Origin: Kocuria sp.
Lineage (GTDB): Bacteria; Actinomycetota; Actinomycetes; Actinomycetales; Micrococcaceae
Reading direction: 5' to 3'
Assembly (NCBI RefSeq): GCF_030538595.1
Contig: NZ_JAUNTS010000008.1
Coordinates: forward strand, 87,308 to 151,307
Length of the DNA stretch: 64,000 nucleotides
Below are positions 10,651-20,296 of the stretch, in pieces (within the stretch, counting starts at the first letter, position 1; the number at the start of each line of letters is the position of its first letter). The notes under the pieces are model-generated. The model saw only the letters and a list, made by a program, of their open reading frames with translations. It was not told the origin of the DNA and made no database searches. The position numbers and the translations under genes were made by a program.

Positions 10651-10782
10651 GCAACCACACTCAGCTCACAGTTCCCCACCGGGTACCGGCAAAGTACGTG
10701 GGTGCCGTACGCATTCGACCACCCGCCGTACGCATTTAGCCCACTCCGGGGCATTTTTTTGGTCATTTGCGTACTCGGACCA

Positions 10783-10900
10783 ACGACGACGGGCCCCTTC
10801 CACAGCGGACCTCAAGCGAGAAGGTCCGGAGAGACGACGACGGGCCCCTTCCGCAGCGGACCTCAAGCGAAGCAGTCCAAGGAAGGGGCCCGTCGTCGTC
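10783..10900 (-). terminator. Long-stem hairpin plus extra 3'-arm copy after metI
   Basis: The complete hairpin has a perfect 20-bp stem (10833-10852 with 10881-10900) containing ACGACGACGGGCCCC, and a loop with an inner GGAC/GTCC stem. In the direction of metI transcription (minus strand) it is followed by a second copy of the 3' arm and loop (10784-10830) that lacks its partner arm. The loop is nearly identical to the one at 23198-23225 although the stems differ. It probably ends the metQNI transcript. Confidence 0.8.
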
Positions 10901-10933
10901 ATGACGTGGCCGCTCAGGCCAGATCAGCCAAAC

Positions 10934-11590
10934 TCAGCGGCGCATGATTTTCCGCGCCAGGGAGTTGCCGAAGAACTGGACCAGTTGCACCAGGACAATG
11001 ATCACGGCGACGGCGGCCCAGGTCACCTCATCGTTGAACCGCTGGTAGCCCAGGCGCAAGGCAAAGTCGCCCAGACCACCGGCGCCGATGGCACCGGCCA
11101 TGGCGGACATGTCCGTGACGCCGATGACCAGGAAGGTGTAACCCAGCACCAGGGGTCCGAGGGCCTCGGGCAGGATCACCGTGGTGATGATCTTGGGCCG
11201 GGAGACACCCATGGAGCGGGCGGCTTCCACCACACCGGGGTCCACGGACATCAGGTTCTGTTCCACAATGCGCGCCACGGCAAACACGGCGGCAATGGAC
11301 ATGGCAAAGATCGCGGCATTTTGCCCCAGGCGGGTACCGATCACGGAGTCCGTCAGGGGGCCCAGTGCGGCCAGCAAGATGATGAACGGGATGGGCCGAA
11401 CAAAATTGACCACCAGGTTGATCGCGGTGTTCACCGCCCGGCTGGCGTACAAGTTCCCCGGGCGAGTGACGTAGAGGGCCACGCCAAAGAACAAACCGAT
11501 CAGTCCGGCAATCACCATGGTCACGGAGACCATGTAGAGAGTCTGCCCAATGGCAGTCAGCAGTTGCGGACCCAAAACGGACCAGTTCAT
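10934..11590 (-). CDS. metI: Methionine ABC transporter permease MetI
   Basis: Membrane subunit of the D/L-methionine importer MetNIQ. 218 residues with five predicted membrane segments and the coupling EAA-type loop (VEAARSMGVSRPKIITTVILPEALGPL, about residues 135-160), which contacts MetN. It ends AVIIVLVQLVQFFGNSLARKI. ATG 11590 overlaps the metN stop by 4 nt. Order metQ-metN-metI downstream of a SAM-IV-like riboswitch suggests repression when SAM is high. Confidence 0.95.
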   Translation of the reverse strand: MNWSVLGPQLLTAIGQTLYMVSVTMVIAGLIGLFFGVALYVTRPGNLYASRAVNTAINLVVNFVRPIPFIILLAALGPLTDSVIGTRLGQNAAIFAMSIAAVFAVARIVEQNLMSVDPGVVEAARSMGVSRPKIITTVILPEALGPLVLGYTFLVIGVTDMSAMAGAIGAGGLGDFALRLGYQRFNDEVTWAAVAVIIVLVQLVQFFGNSLARKIMRR

Positions 11591-12669
11591 GCTGAAACCT
11601 CCTTCACGGTACTCAGTTGACCCAGGGCTGCGATGGTTTCCTCCACGGCATGGGGTTCACCAGCCAGGTCCAGGGTCAGTGATCCAAAGGACTGCTTCTG
11701 CAGCACGGAGACCCCACCGAACACAATGCGGAAGTTCACCCCGCGCGCGGCCGCAGCGGAGAGCACCGAGCCAACATCAACGCCGTCGCGGATCTCGACG
11801 ACGATCAGCCGGCCCTGACTGTGCTGGCTCAGATAAGCCAGTTCTTCCGGATCGGGTTCATCGTGACTGACGGTGGAGACAAAACGCCTTGCGGTTTCGG
11901 TTTCCGGGGTGGAGAAGATCCGCGCGGTGGGGCCTTCTTCAATCACTCGTCCGCTGTCCATGACGGCAACGCGGTCCGCGATGGAGCGCACCACATCCAT
12001 TTCATGGGTGATGAGCACCACGGTGATTCCGAACTCCCGGTTGGCCCGGCGCAGCAGACCCAGAACTTCCTGGGTGGTGTCCGGGTCCAATGCAGATGTG
12101 GATTCGTCAGCCAGCAGGATCTTGGGCTGGGCAGCCAGCGCACGGGCAATGCCCACGCGCTGTTTCTGCCCACCGGAAAGCTGCTCAGGATAGTTCCCGG
12201 CGCGCTCCGTGAGTCCCACAAATTGCAGCAGCTCAGCCACGCGTTCCTTGCGCTTGGCCTTGCTCCATCCGGCCCGGATCAGCGGGTACTCCACGTTGCC
12301 GGCCACAGTGCGGGAAGTGAACAGGTTGAACTGCTGGAAGATCATGCCGATGTCACGGCGGATGGGTGCCAGCTGATCCTCGCTGCGGCCATCCACGCGG
12401 TGACCGTCCACCTGGATGGTGCCGCTGGTGGCAGGCTCCAAGCCGTTGATCATGCGCACCAGCGTGGACTTGCCCGCCCCGGAGTACCCGATCACGCCGT
12501 AGATTTCACCGCGACGGATTTCCAAGGTGACATCCTCCACGGCCGTCACCTCCCGGCGCCCCTTGCCCTTGCCGGTCACGAATGTCTTGGTCGCGTTCTC
12601 AAAACGAACAATGACCTCAGCATCCTCACCCGGCCGGGACAAGGGGTTTTCCGTCTCCACGGAGGTCAC
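11587..12669 (-). CDS. metN: Methionine ABC transporter ATP-binding protein MetN
   Basis: ATPase subunit of the methionine importer. 360 residues: Walker A GYSGAGKST (about 62-70), Q-loop region IGMIFQQFNLF, signature LSGGQKQRVGIARALA, Walker B ILLADESTSALD and H-loop VLITHEMD are all canonical. The C-terminal ~90 residues form the NIL (ACT-like) domain that binds methionine and gives transinhibition (RLIVVEIRDGVDVGSVLS...). ATGA overlaps with both metQ and metI indicate one coupled operon. Confidence 0.96.
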   Translation of the reverse strand: MTSVETENPLSRPGEDAEVIVRFENATKTFVTGKGKGRREVTAVEDVTLEIRRGEIYGVIGYSGAGKSTLVRMINGLEPATSGTIQVDGHRVDGRSEDQLAPIRRDIGMIFQQFNLFTSRTVAGNVEYPLIRAGWSKAKRKERVAELLQFVGLTERAGNYPEQLSGGQKQRVGIARALAAQPKILLADESTSALDPDTTQEVLGLLRRANREFGITVVLITHEMDVVRSIADRVAVMDSGRVIEEGPTARIFSTPETETARRFVSTVSHDEPDPEELAYLSQHSQGRLIVVEIRDGVDVGSVLSAAAARGVNFRIVFGGVSVLQKQSFGSLTLDLAGEPHAVEETIAALGQLSTVKEVSA

Positions 12670-13541
12670 TGCTGCAGGTCCGCTTGGTAGTCGGCCAAGA
12701 TCTGGTCCAGCTGCTCCCGAGGCAAGTCCAGGGACACGGCGGTGTCGCGGGACTCCTCAGCTTCAGCTGCCAGAACGGAATCCGTGTGGAAGAGGTCGGC
12801 AACCTTGTTCAGGGTTTCGTCGTCAGCATTGGCTCCCGTGGTGGTGAACAAGTTTACGTAGGGGTAGGAGCTTTCCTCCCCCACACCGTCCTCGGCCAGG
12901 GCGTCCTCCGCATTCAGATCAGCGCGCTCCAGGAAGTCGTTGTTGACCACGGACGCAGCCACGGAGTCCAAGGAGAGCACGGTCTGCTCAGCAGAGACCG
13001 AGGTCACCCGCACCTTGGAGTTTTCTGTGTCCACGTCATTTTCGGTAGGAGCGGTGGTGTCGGAGGTGAACTGCACCAGGTCGTTGGCCTCCAGCAGCAG
13101 CAGTGCCCGGGTCTGGTTGATGGAGTCGTTCGGAATGGCGATCTCGTCACCATCCTGGATCTGGTCCAGGGAGTCGTACCGGTTGGAGTAAATGCCCATG
13201 GGGTAGATGGAAGTGGAGACGATCGGCACCACGTCCTCACCGGAGTTGTTCCGGTAATCGGCCAAGTAAGCGATGTGCTGGAAACGAGCAATGTCAATGT
13301 CGCCGTTGACCGTGGCCGGGTTCACCTGGCTGTAGTCGCCAAATTCGCGCAGTTCCACCGTGATTCCTTCTTCGGCAGCTGCATCAACGATGGCCTGGTC
13401 CACGGGAGAGGAGCCGATCACGCCCAGGGTGATCACGCCGTCGTCGTACGGGGCTGCGTTGTCATCGGAACCACCGCAAGCGGCCAGGGTGAGGCCCAAG
13501 ATGGTGGTGACGGCCAGTGCGGAAACTCGGTAAGCGCGCAT
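12666..13541 (-). CDS. metQ: Methionine-binding lipoprotein MetQ (NlpA family)
   Basis: Substrate-binding lipoprotein of the MetNIQ importer. 291 residues; lipoprotein signal MRAYRVSALAVTTILGLTL with LAAC lipobox (Cys ~22). Typical NlpA features: ITLGVIGSSPVDQAIVDAA, YSQVNPATVNGDIDIARFQH, IYPMGIYSNRYDSLDQI, GDEIAIPNDSINQTRALLLL. It is the first gene of the metQNI operon, ~120 nt downstream of a SAM-IV-like aptamer. The ribosome-binding site is poor and lies close to a leader hairpin, consistent with translational control. Confidence 0.94.
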   Translation of the reverse strand: MRAYRVSALAVTTILGLTLAACGGSDDNAAPYDDGVITLGVIGSSPVDQAIVDAAAEEGITVELREFGDYSQVNPATVNGDIDIARFQHIAYLADYRNNSGEDVVPIVSTSIYPMGIYSNRYDSLDQIQDGDEIAIPNDSINQTRALLLLEANDLVQFTSDTTAPTENDVDTENSKVRVTSVSAEQTVLSLDSVAASVVNNDFLERADLNAEDALAEDGVGEESSYPYVNLFTTTGANADDETLNKVADLFHTDSVLAAEAEESRDTAVSLDLPREQLDQILADYQADLQQ

Positions 13542-13599
13542 GGGAGGGTGTGCCTTTCATTCGTGATGCGTGGGTCTGGACCCGCGCGCACACCATGAA

Positions 13600-13750
13600 T
13601 CATCCCGTGAGGATTGGGCGCGATTCCGTGCTTGCCACAGGTCCGTTGACCGGAGCCGGATGTTCATCTGGGGCACCCCACCACGTGAGAGGGTTGCCGC
13701 CCGGCCAGCCAGAGCTTGTCGCCGGGACTCGTCATCCATTGCCCGGAATC
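13600..13750 (-). promoter_or_regulatory. SAM-IV-like riboswitch upstream of metQNI
   Basis: Read on the minus strand. The core 13737-13658 is closed by GGATG/CATCC (P1) and contains the conserved SAM-I/SAM-IV core GGCAACCCTC followed by GTGGTGGGGTGCCCC. Past P1 comes a small GGTC-CGTT-GACC hairpin, as in SAM-IV rather than SAM-I. Between aptamer and metQ a hairpin at 13568-13588 (GGGTC-CA-GACCC core) could be the expression platform. A TAGGAT -10-like box lies at 13748-13753. It closely resembles the leader of metY at 60.8 kb. Confidence 0.85.
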
Positions 13751-14032
13751 CTAGCATTGGCGCCGCACCTTGGTGGAGACCGCCCACGAATTCCGTAACC
13801 CGTGAGCGCAATCTCACACCGCCATCACAATCGGGTTCTGTGCGCTCTGCGCACGCGCTAAACACACACGAACACACATGTTCACCAAGAAATCCACTGC
13901 AACCGGCCCGTCTCTTCGTGCCCCCTTCCGTAGCGTTTCAGGAGGAATGTGGGGGCGCGTCTACACCCAGGGGCAACCTCACCAACGCTGCCGGAGTCAC
14001 CGCTGGACTCCGGTCATGTCAGGAGGAGCACC
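13751..14032 (+). other. Divergent promoter region between metQ leader and pflB
   Basis: No gene. It holds two short dyads that could be regulator sites: GTGAG-N6-CTCAC (13802-13817) and GTGCGC-TCT-GCGCAC (13840-13854). The pflB ribosome-binding site AGGAGG is at the right end. I see no clear -35/-10 pair and no textbook FNR or Rex site. Confidence 0.4.
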
Positions 14033-16312
14033 ATGACCGCCCAGACCACTGACCGCTTGATCAACGACGATCAATTCGGACCTGACGCCACCCCATGGCG
14101 AGGTTTTACCGAAGGTCCGTGGCAGGACGGCGTTGACCTCCGCGATTTCATCCAGCGCAATTACACCCCCTACGACGGCGACTCCTCCTTCCTAGCAGGT
14201 CCCACCGCCCGCACCACGGGCATCTGGGAGCAATTGCTGGCCATGTTCCCTGCCGAGCGGGAGAAGGGCGTCTACGACGTCGATCCCCTGACGCCGTCCA
14301 CCATCACCTCCCACAAGCCCGGCTACATCAACGCCGAACAAGAGATCATTGTGGGCTTGCAGACCGACGCCCCGTTGAAGCGCGCCATCATGCCCAACGG
14401 CGGCTGGCGGATGGTCAAAACCTCCCTGCAAACCTACGGGTACCCCGTGGATGAGGGTCTGGACAAGGTCTTCACCACCTACCGCAAGACCCACAACGAC
14501 GGCGTCTTTGACGTCTACTCCCCCAATGTCCGGGCTGCCCGTTCCTCCCACGTTGTGACCGGTCTGCCCGATGCTTACGGTCGCGGACGCATCATCGGCG
14601 ATTACCGCCGAGTGGCCCTGTACGGCGTCGATGCTCTGGTGGAGGCCAAGAAGCGCGAGCGCGCGGAACTGGACCTCTACGGGGCAGATGAAAAGGTCAT
14701 CCGCGAGCGCGAGGAGAACTCTGAGCAGATCCGCGCCCTGCGGGAGTTGCAGGAGATGGCGGCTTCTTACGGTTTTGACATCTCCCGCCCTGCTGCCAAT
14801 GCCACGGAAGCCGTACAGTGGCTCTACTTTGCCTACCTGGGTGCGGTCAAGGAACAGAACGGTGCGGCCATGTCCTTTGGCCGGAACACCGCGTTCCTGG
14901 ACGTCTACTTTGCCCGTGACCTGGCTGAGGGCACTCTGACGGAGTCGGAGATCCAGGAAATCGTGGATGACCTGGTGATCAAGCTGCGCATTGTGCGCTT
15001 CCTGCGCACCCCGGAGTACGACCAGCTGTTCTCCGGTGATCCCACCTGGGTCACCGAATCCATTGGCGGCATGGGTGCCGACGGCCGGACCTTGGTCACC
15101 AAGACCTCCTTCCGGTTCCTGCAGACTCTCTACAACTTGGGCCCCGCTCCGGAACCGAATCTGACGGTGTTCTGGTCGGCTGACCTGCCGGAAGGCTTCA
15201 AACGGTTCTGCGCCCAGGTCTCCATTGACACCTCCGCCATTCAGTTTGAATCTGACGAGCTGATCCGCAGCGCCTGCGGGGATGACGCCGCCATTGCGTG
15301 CTGCGTGTCCCCCATGACGGTGGGTAAGCAGATGCAGTTTTTTGGCGCCCGCGTGAACGTGGCCAAGTCCCTGCTGTACGCGATCAACGGTGGCCGGGAT
15401 GAGGTTTCGGGTAAGCAAGTAGCCCCCGAATCTCCCGTGGTTGCCGGTGACGTCCTGGACTTCGACGACGTCTGGGAAAAGTTCTTGGTGCTGCTGGACT
15501 GGCTGGCTGCCACGTATGTGGAAGCACTGAACTGCATCCACTACATGCACGACAAGTACGCCTACGAGCGCTTGGAGATGGCCCTGCATGACCGCAATGT
15601 GCTGCGCACCATGGCCTGCGGCATTGCCGGGCTGTCCGTGACCACGGATTCTTTGTCTGCGATCAAGTACGCCACCGTACGCCCGGTGCGTGATGAAACG
15701 GGTCTGGTGGTGGATTACCAGGTGGAGGGCGACTTCCCCACCTACGGCAACGACGACGACCGCGCGGATGACATTGCGGTGAAGATCGTCCACGAGTTCA
15801 TGGAACGCGTGCGCCGGCACCCCACCTACCGGGATGCCGTGCACACCCAGTCCGTGCTGACCATCACCTCCAACGTGGTCTACGGCAAGGCCACCGGCAA
15901 CACTCCTGACGGGCGCCGCACCGGTGAGCCCTTTGCTCCGGGGGCCAATCCGTCCAATGGTCGGGACACCCACGGCATGTTGGCCTCCGCCCTGTCCGTG
16001 GCCAAATTGCCCTTCGATGAAGCCATGGACGGCATCTCCCTGACCAACACGGTGGTTCCCTCCGGACTTGGCCGCACCAAGGACGAACAGGTCACCAACC
16101 TGGTGGGTCTGCTGGACGCCCAGAACGTCTCCGACGGCTACCACATGAACGTCAACGTGCTGAATCAGGAAACCTTGGAAGATGCCATGGAGCATCCGGA
16201 GAACTATCCGCAGCTCACCGTGCGGGTCTCCGGGTACGCCGTGAACTTTGTGCGCCTGACCCGCGAGCAGCAGTTGGACGTGCTCTCCCGCACGTTCCAC
16301 GATCGCATCTGA
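14033..16312 (+). CDS. pflB: Formate C-acetyltransferase (pyruvate formate-lyase)
   Basis: This glycyl-radical enzyme cleaves pyruvate with CoA to acetyl-CoA and formate under anoxia. ATG 14033 follows AGGAGGAGCACC. 759 residues, full length. The catalytic Cys pair is in [15 protein letters not shown] (about residues 420-421) and the glycyl-radical loop near the C-terminus is [19 protein letters not shown]. Its activase gene follows 19 nt downstream. PFL is uncommon in mostly aerobic Micrococcaceae, so its presence implies facultative anaerobic mixed-acid fermentation. It sits divergently from metQ inside a block that separates rseP from dxr. Confidence 0.97.
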   Translation: MTAQTTDRLINDDQFGPDATPWRGFTEGPWQDGVDLRDFIQRNYTPYDGDSSFLAGPTARTTGIWEQLLAMFPAEREKGVYDVDPLTPSTITSHKPGYINAEQEIIVGLQTDAPLKRAIMPNGGWRMVKTSLQTYGYPVDEGLDKVFTTYRKTHNDGVFDVYSPNVRAARSSHVVTGLPDAYGRGRIIGDYRRVALYGVDALVEAKKRERAELDLYGADEKVIREREENSEQIRALRELQEMAASYGFDISRPAANATEAVQWLYFAYLGAVKEQNGAAMSFGRNTAFLDVYFARDLAEGTLTESEIQEIVDDLVIKLRIVRFLRTPEYDQLFSGDPTWVTESIGGMGADGRTLVTKTSFRFLQTLYNLGPAPEPNLTVFWSADLPEGFKRFCAQVSIDTSAIQFESDELIRSACGDDAAIACCVSPMTVGKQMQFFGARVNVAKSLLYAINGGRDEVSGKQVAPESPVVAGDVLDFDDVWEKFLVLLDWLAATYVEALNCIHYMHDKYAYERLEMALHDRNVLRTMACGIAGLSVTTDSLSAIKYATVRPVRDETGLVVDYQVEGDFPTYGNDDDRADDIAVKIVHEFMERVRRHPTYRDAVHTQSVLTITSNVVYGKATGNTPDGRRTGEPFAPGANPSNGRDTHGMLASALSVAKLPFDEAMDGISLTNTVVPSGLGRTKDEQVTNLVGLLDAQNVSDGYHMNVNVLNQETLEDAMEHPENYPQLTVRVSGYAVNFVRLTREQQLDVLSRTFHDRI

Positions 16313-16331
16313 GATCGGTCCCAGTCACCAC

Positions 16332-17294
16332 ATGCCAGGTACACGAACTACTCACCCCCGGTTTGCGCCGTCGGAGGGATCGGTGGCGGCCATGCGCCCC
16401 ACCGCACCCACTGCCGCGGTGCAGCCGACCGCTCTGCCGCGCCCCCGACGTCGTGGTGCCGCCGATGGACTGCCCGAAACACTGGGCGACCTCCACCGGG
16501 AACTCCTGCCGCTGGACGACGACGGCCGACCCCTGCACCATGAAAAGGTCCAGGCTCTACACGCCGGGCTCATGGGTTCCATCCACTCGTGGGAGTTGGT
16601 CACGGCGGTGGACGGTCCTGGTACCCGCATGACCGTGTTTCTCTCCGGTTGTCCGCTGCAATGCCTGTACTGCCACAACCCGGACACCATGCAGCTGAAA
16701 AACGGCACGTTGCAGTCGGCGGAGGAAGTGCTCAAGAGGATCAAGCGCTACCGCAAGATCTTTGATGCCACCGGCGGTGGGCTGACCATTTCCGGTGGTG
16801 AACCGCTGTTCCAGCACCAGTTCGTGCGCCGGATTTTGCGCGGCGCCAAGGAGATGGGCGTGCACACCGCGCTGGACACGTCCGGGTTCTTGGGCCGGGT
16901 TGCTGATGACGAACTGCTGGCGGACGTTGACCTGGTTCTGCTGGATGTGAAGTCCGGAGATGAGGACACCTATCGGAACACCACCGGCCGGGCGTTGGCT
17001 CCCACCGTGACGTTCGGGGATCGGCTGGCAGCCATGGGCAAGCCTCTGTGGATTCGATTCGTGCTGGTCCCGGGCCTCACGGATGCACCGGAGAACATTG
17101 AGGCCGTTGCTGAGATCGTGGCTCGGTGGGGCTCCGTGCAGCGCGTGGAGGTGTTGCCGTTTCACAACATGGGTCAGGACAAGTGGGCAGCGCTGGGACT
17201 GAACTATTCGCTGGAAGGTGTGCAGCCGCCGTCGTTGGAATCCACGGAAGCTGCCCGTGAAATCTTCCGGGCGCGGGGCCTCACGGTTTACTGA
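16332..17294 (+). CDS. pflA: Pyruvate formate-lyase activating enzyme (radical SAM)
   Basis: It uses SAM and a 4Fe-4S cluster to install the glycyl radical on PflB. The radical-SAM motif is FLSGCPLQCLYCHNPDTMQ (C-x3-C-x2-C, about residues 112-119), followed by GGGLTISGGEPLFQ (GGE motif) and the family's VEVLPFHNMGQDKW. The first ~75 residues (Pro/Ala/Arg-rich, then a short acidic stretch) are an extension beyond E. coli PflA (~246 aa). A later start at ATG 16392 or 16572 is possible, the last giving a typical 240-residue protein. Confidence 0.93.
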   Translation: MPGTRTTHPRFAPSEGSVAAMRPTAPTAAVQPTALPRPRRRGAADGLPETLGDLHRELLPLDDDGRPLHHEKVQALHAGLMGSIHSWELVTAVDGPGTRMTVFLSGCPLQCLYCHNPDTMQLKNGTLQSAEEVLKRIKRYRKIFDATGGGLTISGGEPLFQHQFVRRILRGAKEMGVHTALDTSGFLGRVADDELLADVDLVLLDVKSGDEDTYRNTTGRALAPTVTFGDRLAAMGKPLWIRFVLVPGLTDAPENIEAVAEIVARWGSVQRVEVLPFHNMGQDKWAALGLNYSLEGVQPPSLESTEAAREIFRARGLTVY

Positions 17295-17324
17295 CCCTTG
17301 AGCCAGTCTGTGGACTCCGCCTGC

Positions 17325-17422
17325 TGCGCCCAGTGCGCAGTTTTGAGCCTGCTGAGGCCGCCCTGGCGCCGAGTGCGCAATTGTGTGGCCCCTGAATGAC
17401 TCAGGAGCCACACAATTGCGCA
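17325..17422 (-). terminator. Palindrome plus degenerate extra arm between pflA and LssY_C gene
   Basis: Perfect 16-bp arms TGCGCAATTGTGTGGC (17374-17389) and its complement (17407-17422), with a further CCTGA/TCAGG inner stem. It lies between two convergent genes and can end both. On the minus strand it is followed by a degenerate second 3' arm (17355-17325; TCAGCAGGCTCAAAAC then TGCGCACTGGGCGCAG). It is the same family as 21538-21672. Confidence 0.75.
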
Positions 17423-17440
17423 TCCGATGTGGAGAGAGCC

Positions 17441-18934
17441 TTATCCGAGCAGGGCTCTGCCAGGGGGTGCTGCGCCAGCCGGCCCTGCGCCAGAAACCGG
17501 GTGAACCCACTTACGTGCAGATTGAGAGGTCATGGCGATCACCACGATGACCGACACTCCGGCGTTGATGAGCTCCATCCACGGCGCGGGCCCGCCCGTG
17601 GCTCCGGTGACCGCTGCCAACCGGATGGCCGCATCACCAACGCTGATGGCCACCAGGATCAGCCGTGCCCAGGAATTGCGCCTGAGGACTGCTGTCAACA
17701 GAGCTGCAAGAACCAGAACAGCCATCCAATAACAGCTCAGGAGTAACCACTGCGGCCAATTCGGGGTGAGTCCGGGAAGCAATACCACTGCGGTTCCCTC
17801 ACGGTGGAGAGCAGTTGTGTGCCACACGTCTGCTGTCCACCGCACCAGCAGGATGGCCGCACTCACGATCAACGGGACGGGTGGGATCCGAAGCCGCGGC
17901 ACCCTCAAGTCGGAGCTCTGAATGAGCCTCGGTTCCCGCGCTACCTGCTGGTTGCTGTATTCCTCATCATCTGCACTGCTGTATTCCTCGCCTGGACTGT
18001 GCGGTTGTGAGGCGGATATTGCACCGCGGCCACTGTCCGTATGCCGTCTGGCAGTCATGTCCGCCAGAGCCACACGGCCATCAGATTCCAGGTTGTCTCC
18101 CCCGCCATTTCGGGTGTGAAACGGGACTCCCACGTCCAGGAGTGACCACTGCGCAGCTGGGGTGGATTGCTCCACCATGGCAACCATGTAATCGCGTTCA
18201 GCATCAATGTCCGCATCAACTTTGTGCGTCACCTGCATGGTGAACAGCGAAAATCCAATTCCCCGGTCAAAGGTTGCAGCCGCTACCCAATCCACTGGAT
18301 GTCCCCCGGGCAATCTCCACCCGGTCGGTGCTCTCCAGAGGCGAATGTGGTGCCGTTGGCTAGTGGTGTGGCCCACCAACCGCTGAAAAGCAAGGTCTTG
18401 GGGCCGTCCGAACAGCTCCAAGGTGGAGACCGGAGCTGATGGGTAAGAGCGGCGAGTCAATGTGGCCACGATCATTTTCAGCGTTGACCGGGTGTCCAAC
18501 GGGTCAGCTTCAATCCATCCAGCAGCGCTCAATGCTGATCGCAAACTCTCTGGTGAACCACAAAACGCCATGTTGACAGGATCCCCCAGAATGCCAATGT
18601 CTGTCCGGGTTCGCCCCATGTAATAGTCCGGTAAGTACAACTGGGCCAAAACTTCGTGAATGCGTGGCAAGGACACATAACTGAGGACAGCCCAGAATGG
18701 GATGAGCAAAAGCAGCCGGCTGGTGTTCCCCGCGGAAATGTCCAGGACGCACACCACCGCCAACCACGCCGCCAGGATGCCGCCCATCAGCAGAAGCACA
18801 GTATCCAGCACCTCATTGCGGCGTAGTCGCAGCCGACGCCGCGCTACCCGGCCGCTGGATACATAGCGGACAGGAACCGGGTGGGCGGATGTCTCCGGCC
18901 CATCTGCTCCCTGCGTCTCAGATTCGGCTGCCAT
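17441..18934 (-). CDS. Membrane protein with LssY_C-like domain
   Basis: 497 residues. Two membrane segments near the N-terminus (LLLMGGILAAWLAVVCVLDI and LLLLIPFWAVLSYVSL), then a soluble domain (about 115-265) resembling LssY_C: DPVNMAFCGSPESLRSALS, AAGWIEADPLDTRSTLKM, SAPVSTLELFGRPQDLAFQR, then HHIRLW and ...DADIDAERDYM. LssY_C is often fused to PAP2 phosphatases; here it stands alone between membrane parts. An acidic/Ser-rich loop (300-345) leads to four more membrane helices. Function unknown. Its stop is convergent with pflA. Confidence 0.75.
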   Translation of the reverse strand: MAAESETQGADGPETSAHPVPVRYVSSGRVARRRLRLRRNEVLDTVLLLMGGILAAWLAVVCVLDISAGNTSRLLLLIPFWAVLSYVSLPRIHEVLAQLYLPDYYMGRTRTDIGILGDPVNMAFCGSPESLRSALSAAGWIEADPLDTRSTLKMIVATLTRRSYPSAPVSTLELFGRPQDLAFQRLVGHTTSQRHHIRLWRAPTGWRLPGGHPVDWVAAATFDRGIGFSLFTMQVTHKVDADIDAERDYMVAMVEQSTPAAQWSLLDVGVPFHTRNGGGDNLESDGRVALADMTARRHTDSGRGAISASQPHSPGEEYSSADDEEYSNQQVAREPRLIQSSDLRVPRLRIPPVPLIVSAAILLVRWTADVWHTTALHREGTAVVLLPGLTPNWPQWLLLSCYWMAVLVLAALLTAVLRRNSWARLILVAISVGDAAIRLAAVTGATGGPAPWMELINAGVSVIVVIAMTSQSARKWVHPVSGAGPAGAAPPGRALLG

Positions 18935-19030
18935 CCAAGTACCTTATCCACCGGGCAGCATCAGCGGGGCTGTTTCCGTGCATCTGGATGGTGACTAGTG
19001 TGGTGAGGGCCAATAGATCAGAGGAGAGCC

Positions 19031-20227
19031 ATGAGAGTACTCGTCACCAGTTCCCGCAATACCTTCGCCCTGGACATGGTGCGCAAGTTGGCGGAAGCAG
19101 GCCACACAGTCTTCACTTCCGACACCTACGACGGCGCCATTGGCAACCATTCCCGTTATGTCACAGCTCACCTGGTCACTGCATCACCCACGTTTGAAAC
19201 CGACCAGTTCATGGCGGACATCAATCAAGCGATTGTGGATCATGACCTGGACGCAATCCTCCCCACCTTTGAGGAGGCGTTCTACCTGGCGGCCCGCCGT
19301 GAGGAACTTCCCCACAATGTTCGCCTCTACACGGGCAGCTTTGAGCAGCTTGCCCGATTGCACGACAAAGACACCTTCCAAGGCATTGCAGCGGCAGCGG
19401 GGGTACCTGCCCCGGAGACCACCATGGCCACCGATGATGAATCTTTGCGGGCGGCCACGGAAAAGTATCCGCATTACTTTGCCCGTGCTGCCTTCTCCCG
19501 CGGGGGCGTAGCTCTGCTCACCAACACGGGGCCGTTGGCCGGCAATCTGAAAATCACGGACGTGCACCCGACTCCGGAGCAACCTTGGCTGGTTCAACCG
19601 TTTGTCCAAGGCCCCATGGTGTGTTCTTACTCCACGCTGATTGACGGCGTGGTGACGGCCCACTCCACGTACCGGGCACCTGAGCAGTGGGCACACAGCA
19701 CAGGCATTGAGTTCCAGGCCGTGGACTCCACCAAAACTCTGGAGTATGCCCAGAAAATTGCCCGGGAAATTGGCCCCTACACGGGGCAGTTGTCTTTCGA
19801 TTACGTGGACAACGACGGCGATTTCTCCATCATCGAGTGCAATCCGCGCACCACCAATGGTTCGGTTTTGATGACGGCCCAGCAACTCTCCGACGGCTTG
19901 ACCAAGCCTGGTTCGGGTCCATCCGTTGTGGCCCCCGGCAAAACTGTGGAGCTGACTCCGGCCGTGATCTTGGAGGGATTCCGGGAGCCACTGCGGCACA
20001 TGCCCGTGGAGATTCACGATCTCATCCACGGCAAGGATCTAGGTGCAGGCTGGCATGACCCGACCGCCATGTTGTGGGCCCCAGCTTCGGTCCTGCACGG
20101 GTTGAAATTGGCGCGCGGCCATCATGAGAAGGCACTGGCAGCGCTGGGCGGAGACATTGTGTGGGACGGTCAGCCCATCACAGGAATGTCCCAGGAGGCC
20201 GCCTCGGTTTTGGCCGGTCTCCACTGA
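19031..20227 (+). CDS. ATP-grasp domain protein (CarB-like ligase)
   Basis: 398 residues starting MRVLVTSSRNTFALDMVRKL with GAGGAG 4 nt upstream. It has a Rossmann-like N-terminal pre-ATP-grasp domain (to ~105), then an ATP-grasp core with HDKDTFQGIAAAAGVPAPET, LVQPFVQGPMVCSYS and the metal-binding GQLSFDYVDNDGDFSIIECNPR (ExNPR type). Such proteins join a carboxylate to an amine with ATP; the substrate is not evident. It stands alone between a minus-strand membrane protein and a minus-strand hydrolase. Confidence 0.82.
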   Translation: MRVLVTSSRNTFALDMVRKLAEAGHTVFTSDTYDGAIGNHSRYVTAHLVTASPTFETDQFMADINQAIVDHDLDAILPTFEEAFYLAARREELPHNVRLYTGSFEQLARLHDKDTFQGIAAAAGVPAPETTMATDDESLRAATEKYPHYFARAAFSRGGVALLTNTGPLAGNLKITDVHPTPEQPWLVQPFVQGPMVCSYSTLIDGVVTAHSTYRAPEQWAHSTGIEFQAVDSTKTLEYAQKIAREIGPYTGQLSFDYVDNDGDFSIIECNPRTTNGSVLMTAQQLSDGLTKPGSGPSVVAPGKTVELTPAVILEGFREPLRHMPVEIHDLIHGKDLGAGWHDPTAMLWAPASVLHGLKLARGHHEKALAALGGDIVWDGQPITGMSQEAASVLAGLH

Positions 20228-20256
20228 AATCCATGATGTGCGATTCATGCCCGTGG

Positions 20257-20296
20257 TAGCTGGGTCATGACCGAGATAGCTGGGTCATGACCGAGA
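20257..20296. repeat. Two perfect 20-bp tandem repeats
   Basis: TAGCTGGGTCATGACCGAGA occurs twice head to tail (20257-20276, 20277-20296). Each copy contains the 10-bp palindrome GGTCATGACC. It lies between two convergent genes just before a hairpin. Confidence 0.85.

Noticed and set aside
10783..10900. A CRISPR array or IS end
   Set aside because: Only two repeat copies, no regular spacers, no cas genes and no transposase; hairpin structure explains it better.
13802..13817. A CRP/GlxR site upstream of pflB
   Set aside because: GTGAG-N6-CTCAC has a spacer two bases too long for the TGTGA-N6-TCACA consensus.
14192..16300. A 702-codon open frame on the minus strand opposite pflB
   Set aside because: It is the antisense shadow of pflB; the + strand has all PFL motifs and the minus translation has no domain, only His/Gly/Val-rich text typical of reverse-complemented GC-rich genes.
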